Shown here: positions 1-8,306 of the stretch, piece after piece
Layout of the letters: the number at the start of each line of letters is the position of its first letter
How positions within the stretch are numbered: the stretch's first letter is position 1
From: Clostridia bacterium
GTDB lineage: Bacteria > Bacillota > Clostridia > Christensenellales > Borkfalkiaceae
DNA length: 32,955 nt
Assembly (NCBI GenBank): GCA_017453045.1
Contig: JAFTKX010000051.1
Span: forward strand, 1 to 32,955
Reading direction: 5' to 3'
The notes under the pieces: generated by a model
Database searches by the model: none
What the model was told of the DNA's origin: nothing
The model's input: only the letters and a program-made list of their open reading frames with translations
Program-made: the position numbers and the translations under genes

Positions 1-1518
1 AGACAAAGGAGCAAGACAGTCGAAATTGTTAACTTCAACGAACGCGCCGAAAGCGGCAAATCTTACAACTTTACCGGTAACTACGTCGCCTGCGTTAATC
101 GACGAGAAAAATGCTTCTTCTTTTGCTTCTCTTGCAGCGTCTCTTTCAGCCTTTTCTGCTTCTAAAATAACTCTTTGAGAACCAACGATTTGCTTTCTTC
201 TTCCGTTAGATTCAACCTTTTCAGCCTTTAAGCGAAGTTGCTTACCAACGTATTTTTCAAGGTCTTTTACAAAACCGATTCTAATTTGAGAAGATGGAAC
301 GAAAACGTCGTAAGAGCCGAGTTTAGCAACAAGACCGCCCTTGTTTGAACCTGTAACGGTTACGGTGAAAACTTCGCCGTCTTTAATCTTAGCAACGATT
401 TCTTCTTCTTCCTTTTGAGCCTTAATTGCTTTTTCGGACAAAGTAACGGGGTTAAGCCCTACGATCATAACTTCGATTTCTTCGCCAACTTTTGCAGCGT
501 ATACTGCTTTATCGTAATTATCGCAGTCAATTTCGTCTTTAGGAAGCGCAATTTCTTTCTTCGTGTTTACAAGATAAACTAATAAACCGTCGTCGTTAGC
601 CGCTGAAATGGTAGCGGTGATTTTTTGACCTCTTTTGAACTTTTGTTCATCAATTGCGTTTAATGCTTCTTCCATTGCGTTTGAGCTTTTTACTTCTGTA
701 CTCATGTTTAAGAAAACCTCCATTGATTGTTCGTTGGGCGTAGACGCCCCAGCAACAATACCCACACTATTAAAATTTATAAATTTTTTATACTCGAGTT
801 CATCAGGACTTGTTATGAAATATACGTTCTTGCAGTTTCCTTGACAAATGCTCATCAGTTTTTTAGTATTGCTACTATTTTTACCACCGACTACAACCAT
901 TGCATCACAGGTTTTCGACAATATTTCCGCCTCTTCTTGACTCTCTCTAGTAGTATAGCAAATTGTTTTAAAAATTTCAAGCGTTTTAACCGTTTTTTTG
1001 CTAAAAAACTCTAATATTTTTTCAAATTTTTCTACTGAATAGGTAGTTTGCGATACTATACATACTTTTTCGTTAATACCAAGTTCAACGTCTTGATAAT
1101 TTTCGTCGATAATTACCGCTTGATTATCGCACCAACCGTTAAGCCCAACGACTTCGGGATGGTTTTTCTCGCCCGTAATTATTATTTTATATCCCTTTGA
1201 ATAATAGTCTTCGATTATTTTTTGGGTTTTTATAACGAACGGACAAGTACAATTTATTACGTTTATTCCTTTTTTTTCAAGACTTTCAAGAATTGATTTA
1301 CCAACCCCGTGCGAGCGGATAATTAACGTTCCGCTATCAATCTCGTCTATACTTTCAATAACCGTAGTTCCAAGTTTCTTTATATCTGAAACGACGGTTT
1401 CGTTATGAATAATCTCGCCTAAAATGTAAACGCCGTCGCCATAAACTGATTTAGCCGTGTCGACCGCGCGTTTAACGCCCATACAAAAACCACTGCTCTT
1501 TGCTAAAATGACTTTCAT
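1..1518 (-). CDS. ispH-rpsA: Bifunctional IspH (HMBPP reductase) / ribosomal S1-like protein, 3' end outside the window
   Basis: One reading frame runs 506 codons from ATG 1518 to the left edge without a stop. Residues 1-270 are a complete IspH, the [4Fe-4S] enzyme of the last MEP-pathway step, which makes IPP and DMAPP. Visible are the three cluster cysteines C12 (FCMGVKRAV), C92 (CTCPFV) and C187 (TICYTT), the histidines H38, H70 and H120 (NHPEVVG), and GASTP at 257-261. From about residue 290 come S1 RNA-binding repeats: two divergent ones, then a canonical one (VTGKVVRFAAFGAFVEV) cut by the edge. The fusion is in frame, as in many Clostridia. The ATG overlaps the plsC stop as ATGA. A GGAGG at 717-721 precedes an in-frame ATG at 705, so a separate S1 product is also possible. 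Further S1 repeats presumably lie beyond the edge. Confidence 0.95.
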   Translation of the reverse strand, partial: MKVILAKSSGFCMGVKRAVDTAKSVYGDGVYILGEIIHNETVVSDIKKLGTTVIESIDEIDSGTLIIRSHGVGKSILESLEKKGINVINCTCPFVIKTQKIIEDYYSKGYKIIITGEKNHPEVVGLNGWCDNQAVIIDENYQDVELGINEKVCIVSQTTYSVEKFEKILEFFSKKTVKTLEIFKTICYTTRESQEEAEILSKTCDAMVVVGGKNSSNTKKLMSICQGNCKNVYFITSPDELEYKKFINFNSVGIVAGASTPNEQSMEVFLNMSTEVKSSNAMEEALNAIDEQKFKRGQKITATISAANDDGLLVYLVNTKKEIALPKDEIDCDNYDKAVYAAKVGEEIEVMIVGLNPVTLSEKAIKAQKEEEEIVAKIKDGEVFTVTVTGSNKGGLVAKLGSYDVFVPSSQIRIGFVKDLEKYVGKQLRLKAEKVESNGRRKQIVGSQRVILEAEKAERDAAREAKEEAFFSSINAGDVVTGKVVRFAAFGAFVEVNNFDCLAPLS

Positions 1519-2135
1519 TTCTTCCCCTTATTCTTTGCAAACTCGTCGACTTTCGTCTTACAGTCGAGCAATTTATTAGTCATTTGTTCGGTAAGAACGT
1601 CGCCAAGTTCGGTCGTAAGTTTTTGACCTTGAAATTCAGAATAATCGTACGGCTCGCCTATACAAATATAATTTCTTCTAAAAATCTTATATTTTTTAAG
1701 CATATAGACGGGAATAATTTTAGATTTCGACTTAAAGGCAATCATACTTGCTCCGCCTTTAATTTGTAAAAGCGGAACTTCTTGAGTCCTATTTCTCGTA
1801 CCTTCTGGGAAAATAATTAAAACGTTACCTTTTTTAAGGGTTGCAAAACAGTTTTTAATTGAATTTACGTCGACGTTATCTCTATCAACGGGAATACCGC
1901 CTGCCCATTTGAAAAATTTTGCTTTTAATTTTTTATCAAACCACTCTTTTTTTGCCAAAAAATAGACTTTTCTTTTAAAAAGGCTTGCTACGGCAAACAC
2001 GTCAACTTTGCCGAGATGGTTTGATACGAGAATAAAACTTCCGTCTTTTGGTAAATTTTCTTTACCTAAAACTTTAGGTCTATACAATATTTTGAAAAAG
2101 AAGAACGCTATCGCTCTTACTATTGCATGAAACAT
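1515..2135 (-). CDS. plsC: 1-acyl-sn-glycerol-3-phosphate acyltransferase
   Basis: A 206-residue PlsC-family enzyme that acylates lysophosphatidic acid to phosphatidic acid at the membrane. The catalytic H(X)4D box is H40-D45 (NHLGKVD) and the substrate-binding FPEGTR box is at 109-114. A hydrophobic N-terminal stretch (residues 5-17) likely anchors it to the membrane. The length is normal for the short clostridial form. Its ATG overlaps the cmk stop (TAATG) and its stop overlaps the ispH start (ATGA), so translation is probably coupled. The order cmk-plsC-ispH/rpsA is typical of Clostridia. The family assignment is sure; the exact acyl preference cannot be read. Confidence 0.93.
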   Translation of the reverse strand: MFHAIVRAIAFFFFKILYRPKVLGKENLPKDGSFILVSNHLGKVDVFAVASLFKRKVYFLAKKEWFDKKLKAKFFKWAGGIPVDRDNVDVNSIKNCFATLKKGNVLIIFPEGTRNRTQEVPLLQIKGGASMIAFKSKSKIIPVYMLKKYKIFRRNYICIGEPYDYSEFQGQKLTTELGDVLTEQMTNKLLDCKTKVDEFAKNKGKK

Positions 2136-2797
2136 TATCTACTCCTTACGTCGGAAAGAATAAAATTTACAACTTCTTCAATACTCATATTTGAAGTATC
2201 GACAACAACTGCGTCTTCTGCTTGTTTTAAAGGCGCAAATTCTCTGTGGCTATCGTTATAATCGCGCTGTTTTATCTCCTCGTGTAACGCTTCTAAACTC
2301 TCTACGGGAGTACCCCTTTCGATAAGTTCTTTAAATCTTCTTTCGGCTCTAACCAAACTATCGGCAGTTACGAAATACTTATAGTTAGCGTTTGGCAAAA
2401 CGAACGAGCCTATATCTCTACCGTCTAAAACACAGTCAAGCGAGTTAGCGATTTTTCTTTGCATTTCGACCATTTTAAGCCTTACACACTTAAGGGCGGA
2501 AACGTCCGACGCAAGCATAGAAACTTCGGGTTTTCTAATTTCAGTTGAAACGTCAATTCCGTCTAAAATAGTAACTTGCGAGCCGTTTTTATATTCGATT
2601 TTAAGGTCTATATCATCAATAAATGCTGAAACAGCCTTTTCGTCTTTTACCGAAACGCCAAGTTTTACGCATTTTAAACCGCAGGCTCTATACATAGCGC
2701 CAGTATCAAGATATAAAATATCAAGTTCTTTCGATAAGATTTTAGCAACCGTTGACTTACCGCTTCCAGCAGGTCCGTCTAAAGCAATATTTATCAT
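2135..2797 (-). CDS. cmk: (d)CMP kinase
   Basis: A 220-residue cytidylate kinase that phosphorylates CMP and dCMP with ATP in pyrimidine nucleotide recycling. The P-loop GPAGSGKST is at residues 8-16, followed by the LDTGAMYRA nucleoside-binding motif. DGRDIGSFVLP and a basic lid region (RAERRFKEL, then QRDYNDSHREFAPL) follow the family pattern. AAGGAG stands just upstream of the ATG. The gene shares one base with plsC and lies 9 bp after the flavoprotein gene, inside the long minus-strand operon. Confidence 0.96.
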   Translation of the reverse strand: MINIALDGPAGSGKSTVAKILSKELDILYLDTGAMYRACGLKCVKLGVSVKDEKAVSAFIDDIDLKIEYKNGSQVTILDGIDVSTEIRKPEVSMLASDVSALKCVRLKMVEMQRKIANSLDCVLDGRDIGSFVLPNANYKYFVTADSLVRAERRFKELIERGTPVESLEALHEEIKQRDYNDSHREFAPLKQAEDAVVVDTSNMSIEEVVNFILSDVRSR

Positions 2798-2806
2798 AAA
2801 TTCTCC

Positions 2807-4018
2807 TTAAGAATTGCCCGCAACGTACCCCGTACATGCGGCAATAGTTATATTATATCCACCCGTTAACGCATCTACGTCGAGAACTTCTCCAGCAAAG
2901 AATAAGCCTTTAACGAGTTTACTTTCCATAGTTTTGGGGTTTATTTCTTTAACCGACACTCCGCCAGCCGTAACTATCGCTTCGTTTATATCGCGAAGGG
3001 ACGCAGGTTTCATTACAAAACCTTTTATAGTTTCGACTAATTTTTTGCGGTTTTCTGCTTTAAATTCGTTATTTTTAATTTCTCCCCTAACGTTAGACGC
3101 AGAAATTATTATGGGAATAAGCCCTTTTAAGAGCAAATCGTCTAAAGAATTTTTAATTTGTTTATTTTTATATTTATCAAAGTCGCGCAAAATTCTCAAA
3201 TCGAGTTGTTCGTGAGAAAGCGCAGGTTTTAAGTCAAGACTTAACGTAATATCGGATAAATTACACCTGTTTATATAACTTGAAGCAGATAAAACGATTG
3301 GTCCTGAAATGCCGAAATGGGTAAAAAGCATTTCGCCAAAGTCGGAAAAAATCTCTTTTTGCCCCCTAAAAACAGTCAATCTTACGTTTTTTAATGAAAT
3401 ACCTTGTAACGATTTGTAAAAATCGCCCTTTAAATTTATTCCGCAAAGCGCGGGTTTTGGCTCGATTACGGTATGACCAAGATTTTTTGCAAACGCAAAA
3501 CCGTCGCCCGTGCTACCCGTTGCAGTATAACTTACTCCACCCGTGCATACGATTACTTTTTCACACTCTATTTTTTCAAATTCAGTAGTAACCGAACAAA
3601 TTTGCCCGTCTTTTTGATTAACCGACAGTACTTTTTCGTTAAGTTTAACCAAAACGCCGACTTCTTTTAAGTAGTTTTCTAAACATTTGGTTATATCGCT
3701 CGCCTTGTCGCTTAACGGATAAACCCTATTTCCGCGTTCAGTTTTAAGCGAAACTTTTTTCTCTAAAAACTCCATAAATTTTTCGGGGGAAAATCTATAA
3801 ATCGCGCCTGTCAAAAACTTCGGATTTGACACTACGTTTTCCAAAAATTCTTCTTCGGTACAGTCGTTCGTTACGTTACATCTTCCCTTGCCCGTAATAT
3901 AAAGTTTTTTGCCGAGTTTATCGTTTTTTTCAATTAAAACCGTCTCGTTTCCGCCAAGGGCGCTAAAATATGCGGAGATAAGCCCCGCAGGTCCTCCGCC
4001 GATAACAACCGTTTTCAT
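2807..4018 (-). CDS. BaiN/HI0933-family FAD-dependent oxidoreductase
   Basis: A 403-residue flavoprotein. It starts with the dinucleotide-binding loop GGGPAG (residues 7-12), followed by EKNDKLGKKLYITGKGRCNVTN, the signature of the HI0933/YhiN/BaiN family. The C-terminus ends in a second FAD contact, GGYNITIAACTGYVAG. The family is widespread and mostly uncharacterised; one member (BaiN) was linked to bile-acid dehydroxylation, but nothing here supports that substrate. In Clostridia it commonly sits directly before cmk-plsC-ispH, as here. Its ATG shares one base with the surE stop. The family is sure; the reaction is unknown. Confidence 0.88.
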   Translation of the reverse strand: MKTVVIGGGPAGLISAYFSALGGNETVLIEKNDKLGKKLYITGKGRCNVTNDCTEEEFLENVVSNPKFLTGAIYRFSPEKFMEFLEKKVSLKTERGNRVYPLSDKASDITKCLENYLKEVGVLVKLNEKVLSVNQKDGQICSVTTEFEKIECEKVIVCTGGVSYTATGSTGDGFAFAKNLGHTVIEPKPALCGINLKGDFYKSLQGISLKNVRLTVFRGQKEIFSDFGEMLFTHFGISGPIVLSASSYINRCNLSDITLSLDLKPALSHEQLDLRILRDFDKYKNKQIKNSLDDLLLKGLIPIIISASNVRGEIKNNEFKAENRKKLVETIKGFVMKPASLRDINEAIVTAGGVSVKEINPKTMESKLVKGLFFAGEVLDVDALTGGYNITIAACTGYVAGNS

Positions 4019-4746
4019 TAAAATTCAAAATCCTTTAATTTGTCTAAAATTTTAGTTGCAGTTCTATCATATATAATCGGCGTTACGGTAACGTAACCGT
4101 TGTGCGCTAACGCAACGTCGCAATTTTCGTCGTTAAATTCTTGGAGCGGTTCGCCAACGAGTTGATAGGTGTCTTCACCCGTCAAAACGTAGTTATCGCT
4201 GTATAAATGAACGCCAAGCGGAGCAAGGCGTACGCCTTTTTCTTCGCAATTTGGAAAATTGACGTTTAAAGTATATTCTTTAGAAGATAAGTCTACGAGT
4301 TTGTCAAAAATTCGTCTTAAAACTTTAATATTTTGACTAAAATCACAGTTTTTGTGAGCAAAATTAGAAAAAGCAATGCCCGGAACACCAAAAAAATTAC
4401 CCTCTAAACACGCGGAAATCGTACCCGAATAAACGGTATCGCTACCTAAATTATGCCCATAATTTATTCCCGAACAAACGAGATCAATTTTTACGTCTTT
4501 AAATTTATGCAATGCGAACTTAACGCAGTCCGCAGGAGTTCCGCTCGATAAAAAAGTCCTGTATTTATCGGTAATTTTAACTTCTTTAAAAACGGTGTCT
4601 TTAAAAATTGACAAAGAATGCGAAAACGCCGAACGGTTTCCGTCCGGTGCTACGACAATAACTGTATGTTTTTCCGACAGGAAATCGGCGAGGGCTTTTA
4701 TGCCCTCGCTGTAAATTCCATCGTCGTTTACGACGAGTATCGTCAT
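4018..4746 (-). CDS. surE: 5'/3'-nucleotidase SurE
   Basis: A 242-residue SurE phosphatase that removes phosphate from nucleoside 5'- and 3'-monophosphates. The metal ligands D8-D9 (VNDDGIYSEG), S39 (GNRSAFSHS) and the Asn of SGINYGHNLG are all present, as is the YSGTISACLEG segment. The length is normal. The start overlaps the end of the preceding oadA frame by four bases (ATGA) and its stop overlaps the start of the flavoprotein gene, so it is embedded in the operon. Nothing else in the operon explains a link between SurE and the decarboxylase genes. Confidence 0.95.
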   Translation of the reverse strand: MTILVVNDDGIYSEGIKALADFLSEKHTVIVVAPDGNRSAFSHSLSIFKDTVFKEVKITDKYRTFLSSGTPADCVKFALHKFKDVKIDLVCSGINYGHNLGSDTVYSGTISACLEGNFFGVPGIAFSNFAHKNCDFSQNIKVLRRIFDKLVDLSSKEYTLNVNFPNCEEKGVRLAPLGVHLYSDNYVLTGEDTYQLVGEPLQEFNDENCDVALAHNGYVTVTPIIYDRTATKILDKLKDFEF

Positions 4747-5573
4747 ACAGGATACACGCCGTCTTTTGAAGTTGCTAAATCCTTGTCAACTGCCTTTTTA
4801 TTTGCAAGTCTCCACTTGAAATAGTTGATTGCAACTTCATTGAAAAGAGCGTAAGATAATACGTCTTCTTCTTTAGTATAATATTCGGCGATTTCAGCCT
4901 TATATTTTTCATATTCAGGCTCGATAAGGTCAGCAGGACGGCAAGTTATAATTTTGTCGTCGCCTACAACCTTTTTAACTACGTCTGCGTCAGGTTCAGC
5001 AGGGAGTTTGCCATATTCGCCTTTTAAAAGAGCCTTAAATTCTTTGGTAACCATCTTGTATCTTTCACCGCTAATAACGTTTAAAACGGCTTGAGTACCA
5101 ACGATTTGGCTCGACGGAGTTACGAGCGGTGGATAACCACAATCTTTTCTTACGTTAGGAACTTCGGCTAAAACTTCTTCAAGTTTATCAAGTTTACCTT
5201 GTTGCTTTAACTGGTTCATAAGGTTTGAAAGCATTCCGCCCGGCACTTGATAAATAAGCGTGTTTACGTCAACCTTTCTTACGTTTGGATTAAGCGAACC
5301 GTTCTTTTCAAGTTCGGTTGCCACGCCTTTGAAATGGTTAGTTATAGGAACGAGTTTTTCAAGGTCGATACCCGTGTCGTATTCCGTTCCTGCAAGTGTT
5401 GCTACGAACGCCTCGGTTGCAGGGTTTGCAGTACCGTTACCGAGAGCCGAAAGAGCCGTATCAACGATATCGCAACCCGCCTCGATAGCCTTAAGGTTTA
5501 CCATATCTCCAGTACCAGTCGTATTGTGCGTATGGAGATGGATTTTCGTTTCAGGCTTTAAAACTTCTTTCAT
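4743..5573 (-). CDS. OadA C-terminal fragment (276 aa)
   Basis: This is the second open piece of oadA, using ATG 5573 (MKEVLKPETK) as the first possible restart. Only a weak AAAGG stands right in front of it, so efficient independent translation is doubtful. It carries HLHTHNTTG, the rest of the barrel and the conserved C-terminal domain (PNVRKDCGYPPLVTPSSQIVG), ending YPV-stop. Confidence 0.7.
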   Translation of the reverse strand: MKEVLKPETKIHLHTHNTTGTGDMVNLKAIEAGCDIVDTALSALGNGTANPATEAFVATLAGTEYDTGIDLEKLVPITNHFKGVATELEKNGSLNPNVRKVDVNTLIYQVPGGMLSNLMNQLKQQGKLDKLEEVLAEVPNVRKDCGYPPLVTPSSQIVGTQAVLNVISGERYKMVTKEFKALLKGEYGKLPAEPDADVVKKVVGDDKIITCRPADLIEPEYEKYKAEIAEYYTKEEDVLSYALFNEVAINYFKWRLANKKAVDKDLATSKDGVYPV

Positions 5574-5588
5574 AGCCTTTACGAGTTC

Positions 5589-6149
5589 TTAAGCGGTATA
5601 CGGAAGAAGAAGGTTTGCCATATCCTTAATACAAATATTATCAGCGCCTTTTTCTTCGAGTTCTTTAGCAAGTTTAACGAAATATTCGTTAGTGTGAACG
5701 GGGCTCGTCGTATAACAAATAGTAGCCTCGCAAATTCCGCCGAATTTCTTAATTGCTCTCATTGCGGTTTCAAGGTTTCTAACGTCGTTCAACGCGTCGA
5801 ATACTCTTATAACCTTAACACCGTTTTTAATCGAATACTCAACGAATTTTTCAACTACGTCGTCCGAATAATGCTTATAACCTAAAAGGTTTTGTCCTCT
5901 TAAAAGCATTTGAATAGGCGTTTTTTCAAGGTGAGATTTTAAAGTTGTAAGTCTTTCCCACGGGTCTTCGTTTAAAAAGCGAAGACAAGAGTCGAAAGTT
6001 GCGCCACCCCACGCTTCGAGCGAATAATATCCAACGTCGTCAAGAGCGTCGAGCGCAGGCTCCATTTGAGCCAAAGTCATTCTCGTTGCCGCTTGAGATT
6101 GATGAGCGTCACGAAGAATCGTATCAGTAATTAAAACTTTTTTTGCCAT
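5589..6149 (-). CDS. OadA N-terminal fragment (186 aa)
   Basis: This is the first open piece of the interrupted oadA. It begins MAKKVLITDTILRDAHQS after a strong site (TTTAGGAGAA) and ends at the premature TAA. It carries the first half of the TIM-barrel carboxyltransferase domain, up to the carboxylated-lysine strand (CIKDMANLL). It lacks the HxH metal ligands and the C-terminal domain. Confidence 0.75.
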   Translation of the reverse strand: MAKKVLITDTILRDAHQSQAATRMTLAQMEPALDALDDVGYYSLEAWGGATFDSCLRFLNEDPWERLTTLKSHLEKTPIQMLLRGQNLLGYKHYSDDVVEKFVEYSIKNGVKVIRVFDALNDVRNLETAMRAIKKFGGICEATICYTTSPVHTNEYFVKLAKELEEKGADNICIKDMANLLLPYTA

Positions 6150-6167
6150 AATGAATTCTCCTAAATA

Positions 6168-7544
6168 TTAAAGAAAGAGAGCAAGCAGAACGCCCGCTGC
6201 GATTGCAGAGCCTATAACGCCTGCTACGTTTGGTCCCATTGCGTGCATTAAAAGGTGATTATCAGGATCTGCTTCACGACCTACGTCTTGCGAAATTCTC
6301 GCAGCCATAGGAACAGCCGAAACGCCTGCCGAACCGATAAGCGGATTGATTTTTCCACCGCTAAGTTTGCACATAAGTTTTGCAACTAAAAGTCCGCCGA
6401 GAGTACCCATACAGAACGCGCAAAGTCCTAAAACGATAATTCCGAGAGTTTGTCCCGAAAGGAAAAGCGAACCCGTTGCCTTTGAGCCAACCATAACGCC
6501 AAGAAATATGGTAACCGTGTTCATAAGTCCGTTTTGAGCGGTATCTACGAGTCTTCCGCAAACGCCCGATTCTTTTAATAAGTTACCGAGCATAAGCATA
6601 CCTAAAAGTGGCATTGCGTCGGGAAGAAGAATACCTACTACGAACGAAACGAGTATTGGGAAAACAACTTTTTCAAGTTTAGAAACTTTACGAAGTTGTT
6701 TCATCTTGATTTTTCTTTCTTTTTCAGTCGTAACGAGGCGCATTAAAGGTTTTTGAATTATAGGAATAAGCGCCATATACGAATACGCCGAAATTGCTAT
6801 TGCTGGAAGAAGATGCTCTGCAAGTTTTTTAGTAACGTAAATTGCAGTAGGACCGTCTGCTCCACCGATAATACCGATTGCAGCAGATTCTTGCGGTGTA
6901 AAACCGAGGAAACAAAGCGCAACGAAGAAGGTAATAAATATACCAAGTTGAGCAGCCGCGCCGATAAGCATACTCTTTGGGTTAGCGATAAGCGGACCAA
7001 AGTCTGTCATTGCGCCTATGCCAAGGAAAATAATCGGCGGAAAAATTACCCAGTCTACGCCTTTATAAATATAATAGAAAAGACCAAAATCGCGAACTAC
7101 TTGTTCGGTAGAAAGAACGAGTTGTCCTGGAGCAAAAATCGCGCCGTTTAAAACCGTTCCCGTATTTTTGAACAACTGTTCCAAACTTTCTATACTCGTT
7201 ACTCCAAAGGCTTTAATAAGTTCGTCCGCCGTACCCCTTGCAACTTCGACTTGATATAAACTGTCGGTTACAATATACCCTTTCGTTCCGAACAATATTT
7301 TATATACGCCCGGTATATTAACGATAAACATACCAAAGGCTATGGGAAGTAATAAAAGTGGTTCAAACTTTTTAACGACTGCAAGATATACTAAAAAGCA
7401 AGCAATCGCAACCATTAAGAGATTTTGCCAACCGTAAGTTGTAAAATTAGCAAACAAATCGTATAAACCAGTACTTTCCCATAATCTTAAGAGAGAAGCG
7501 CCTATATCAAGCCCGCCCTCGCAAATATTATGTAAAAAGTTCAT
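6168..7544 (-). CDS. oadB: Sodium-translocating decarboxylase beta subunit (OadB/MmdB/GcdB family)
   Basis: A 458-residue polytopic membrane protein that decarboxylates carboxybiotin and exports Na+. Family hallmarks are GIIGGADGPTAIYVTKKLA, the long hydrophobic helices on both sides, and the C-terminal NPLIGSAGVSAVPMAAR followed by DPDNHLLMHAMGPNVAGVIGSA. The residues before GIMTDFGPLIANP-like sequence are slightly longer than in the shortest homologues. AAGGAG precedes the ATG. It lies between the biotin carrier gene and oadA. Substrate specificity is set by the partner carboxyltransferase, so this subunit alone cannot separate oxaloacetate from methylmalonyl-CoA decarboxylase. Confidence 0.95.
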   Translation of the reverse strand: MNFLHNICEGGLDIGASLLRLWESTGLYDLFANFTTYGWQNLLMVAIACFLVYLAVVKKFEPLLLLPIAFGMFIVNIPGVYKILFGTKGYIVTDSLYQVEVARGTADELIKAFGVTSIESLEQLFKNTGTVLNGAIFAPGQLVLSTEQVVRDFGLFYYIYKGVDWVIFPPIIFLGIGAMTDFGPLIANPKSMLIGAAAQLGIFITFFVALCFLGFTPQESAAIGIIGGADGPTAIYVTKKLAEHLLPAIAISAYSYMALIPIIQKPLMRLVTTEKERKIKMKQLRKVSKLEKVVFPILVSFVVGILLPDAMPLLGMLMLGNLLKESGVCGRLVDTAQNGLMNTVTIFLGVMVGSKATGSLFLSGQTLGIIVLGLCAFCMGTLGGLLVAKLMCKLSGGKINPLIGSAGVSAVPMAARISQDVGREADPDNHLLMHAMGPNVAGVIGSAIAAGVLLALFL

Positions 7545-7554
7545 AACTTTCTCC

Positions 7555-7950
7555 TTAACCGATAATAGCCATCAAAGCGCCCGTATCAACGTTTGATCCT
7601 TTTGTAACTTTATAAGAAATTCTACCATCACAAGGAGCGGTAATATCGTTATCCATTTTCATTGCTTCTAATACGAGAATAACGTCGCCTTTTTTAACTT
7701 GCGCGCCTTCTTCTAAACTCAACGCCTTAATCATACCCGGCATTGGAGCGTTAACTTTCGTTCCGCTCGTTACCGCAGGAGCGGCAGGCGCTTTTGGAGC
7801 AACCGGAGCGGCAGGCGCTACAGGAGCGGTAGGACCAGTTGGAACTGCTTGTACGGTAGTTACTACTGGAGCAACGTTTTCGCTTACTCCAACTTCTTCA
7901 ACGCCAACTTGATATTGTTTTCCATCAATTGTTACTATAAAATTACGCAT
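7555..7950 (-). CDS. Biotin carboxyl carrier subunit of the decarboxylase (OadC/MmdC/GcdC type)
   Basis: A 131-residue carrier protein. Residues 1-35 form a small N-terminal segment; residues 36-61 are an Ala/Pro-rich flexible linker; residues 62-131 are a biotinyl domain with the biotin attachment motif EAMKMDND, K98 being the modified lysine. It shuttles CO2 from the carboxyltransferase to OadB. AAGGAG lies upstream of the ATG with a short AT-rich spacer. As the only biotin carrier in the cluster, it would have to serve both carboxyltransferases (MmdA-like and OadA-like). Confidence 0.94.
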   Translation of the reverse strand: MRNFIVTIDGKQYQVGVEEVGVSENVAPVVTTVQAVPTGPTAPVAPAAPVAPKAPAAPAVTSGTKVNAPMPGMIKALSLEEGAQVKKGDVILVLEAMKMDNDITAPCDGRISYKVTKGSNVDTGALMAIIG

Positions 7951-7964
7951 ATATATAAAACTCC

Positions 7965-8300
7965 TTATCTTTTCTTAATTTTTTTAACTTTAAATTCGTT
8001 TTGACGTCCACCGTTACTTAAATAGTAAGCGGATATTGCAGCGACGATTGCAACCCTTACGTCTTCGGGTATATCGTCGGTTTGCTCTTGAACCACTTCA
8101 ACTTTCTTTTCGACTTTAGGTTCTTTTTCGCGCGGTTCTTTTTCTGACGGCGACGACATTATTTTTCCTATCGCCTCTACGATAATTACCAAAACAGCCA
8201 TCCCAAGAAAAACTACCGCCATACCGAGAACAAACGTAAAACCGCCTAAAAACGCGTTTTCACCTAAATTATCGAATAACGCTAATAAATTAACAGACAT
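7965..8300 (-). CDS. OadG-family (gamma/delta) small membrane subunit of the decarboxylase
   Basis: 111 residues. One transmembrane helix lies at about residues 18-44 (GGFTFVLGMAVVFLGMAVL), followed by a charged Lys/Glu/Pro stretch and a C-terminal segment VRVAIVAAISAYYLSNGG. The C-terminal segment resembles the MmdD/OadG tail that holds the complex together. It is longer than the minimal OadG. It sits between the carboxyltransferase gene (6 bp away) and the biotin carrier gene. The assignment rests on helix layout, tail motif and context more than on long conserved motifs. Confidence 0.85.
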   Translation of the reverse strand: MSVNLLALFDNLGENAFLGGFTFVLGMAVVFLGMAVLVIIVEAIGKIMSSPSEKEPREKEPKVEKKVEVVQEQTDDIPEDVRVAIVAAISAYYLSNGGRQNEFKVKKIKKR

Positions 8301-8306
8301 CTACCC

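Larger units (their letters stand above)
4743..6149 (-). pseudogene. oadA: Oxaloacetate decarboxylase/transcarboxylase 5S-type carboxyltransferase (OadA), broken by one in-frame TAA
   Basis: The whole frame is 468 codons plus stop, the usual length for OadA without a fused biotin domain. TAA at 5589-5591 is codon 187. Reading through it gives PYTA-stop-ELVKAM, where relatives have a tyrosine (PY.AYELVKA), so a single TAT/TAC to TAA change explains it. Upstream are the start motif DTILRDAHQSQAATRM and the Lys of CIKDMAN (K175, normally carboxylated). Downstream are the metal-binding H206 and H208 (HLHTHNTTG). The stop separates the metal ligands, so the first fragment alone cannot be active. 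The frame is otherwise clean, which points to a recent mutation, strain variation or a base-call error. It is followed by surE (ATGA overlap) and preceded by oadB. Confidence 0.9.

Noticed and set aside
635-1014. Plus-strand frames across ispH
   Set aside because: They lie antisense to a fully conserved IspH; no start signals.
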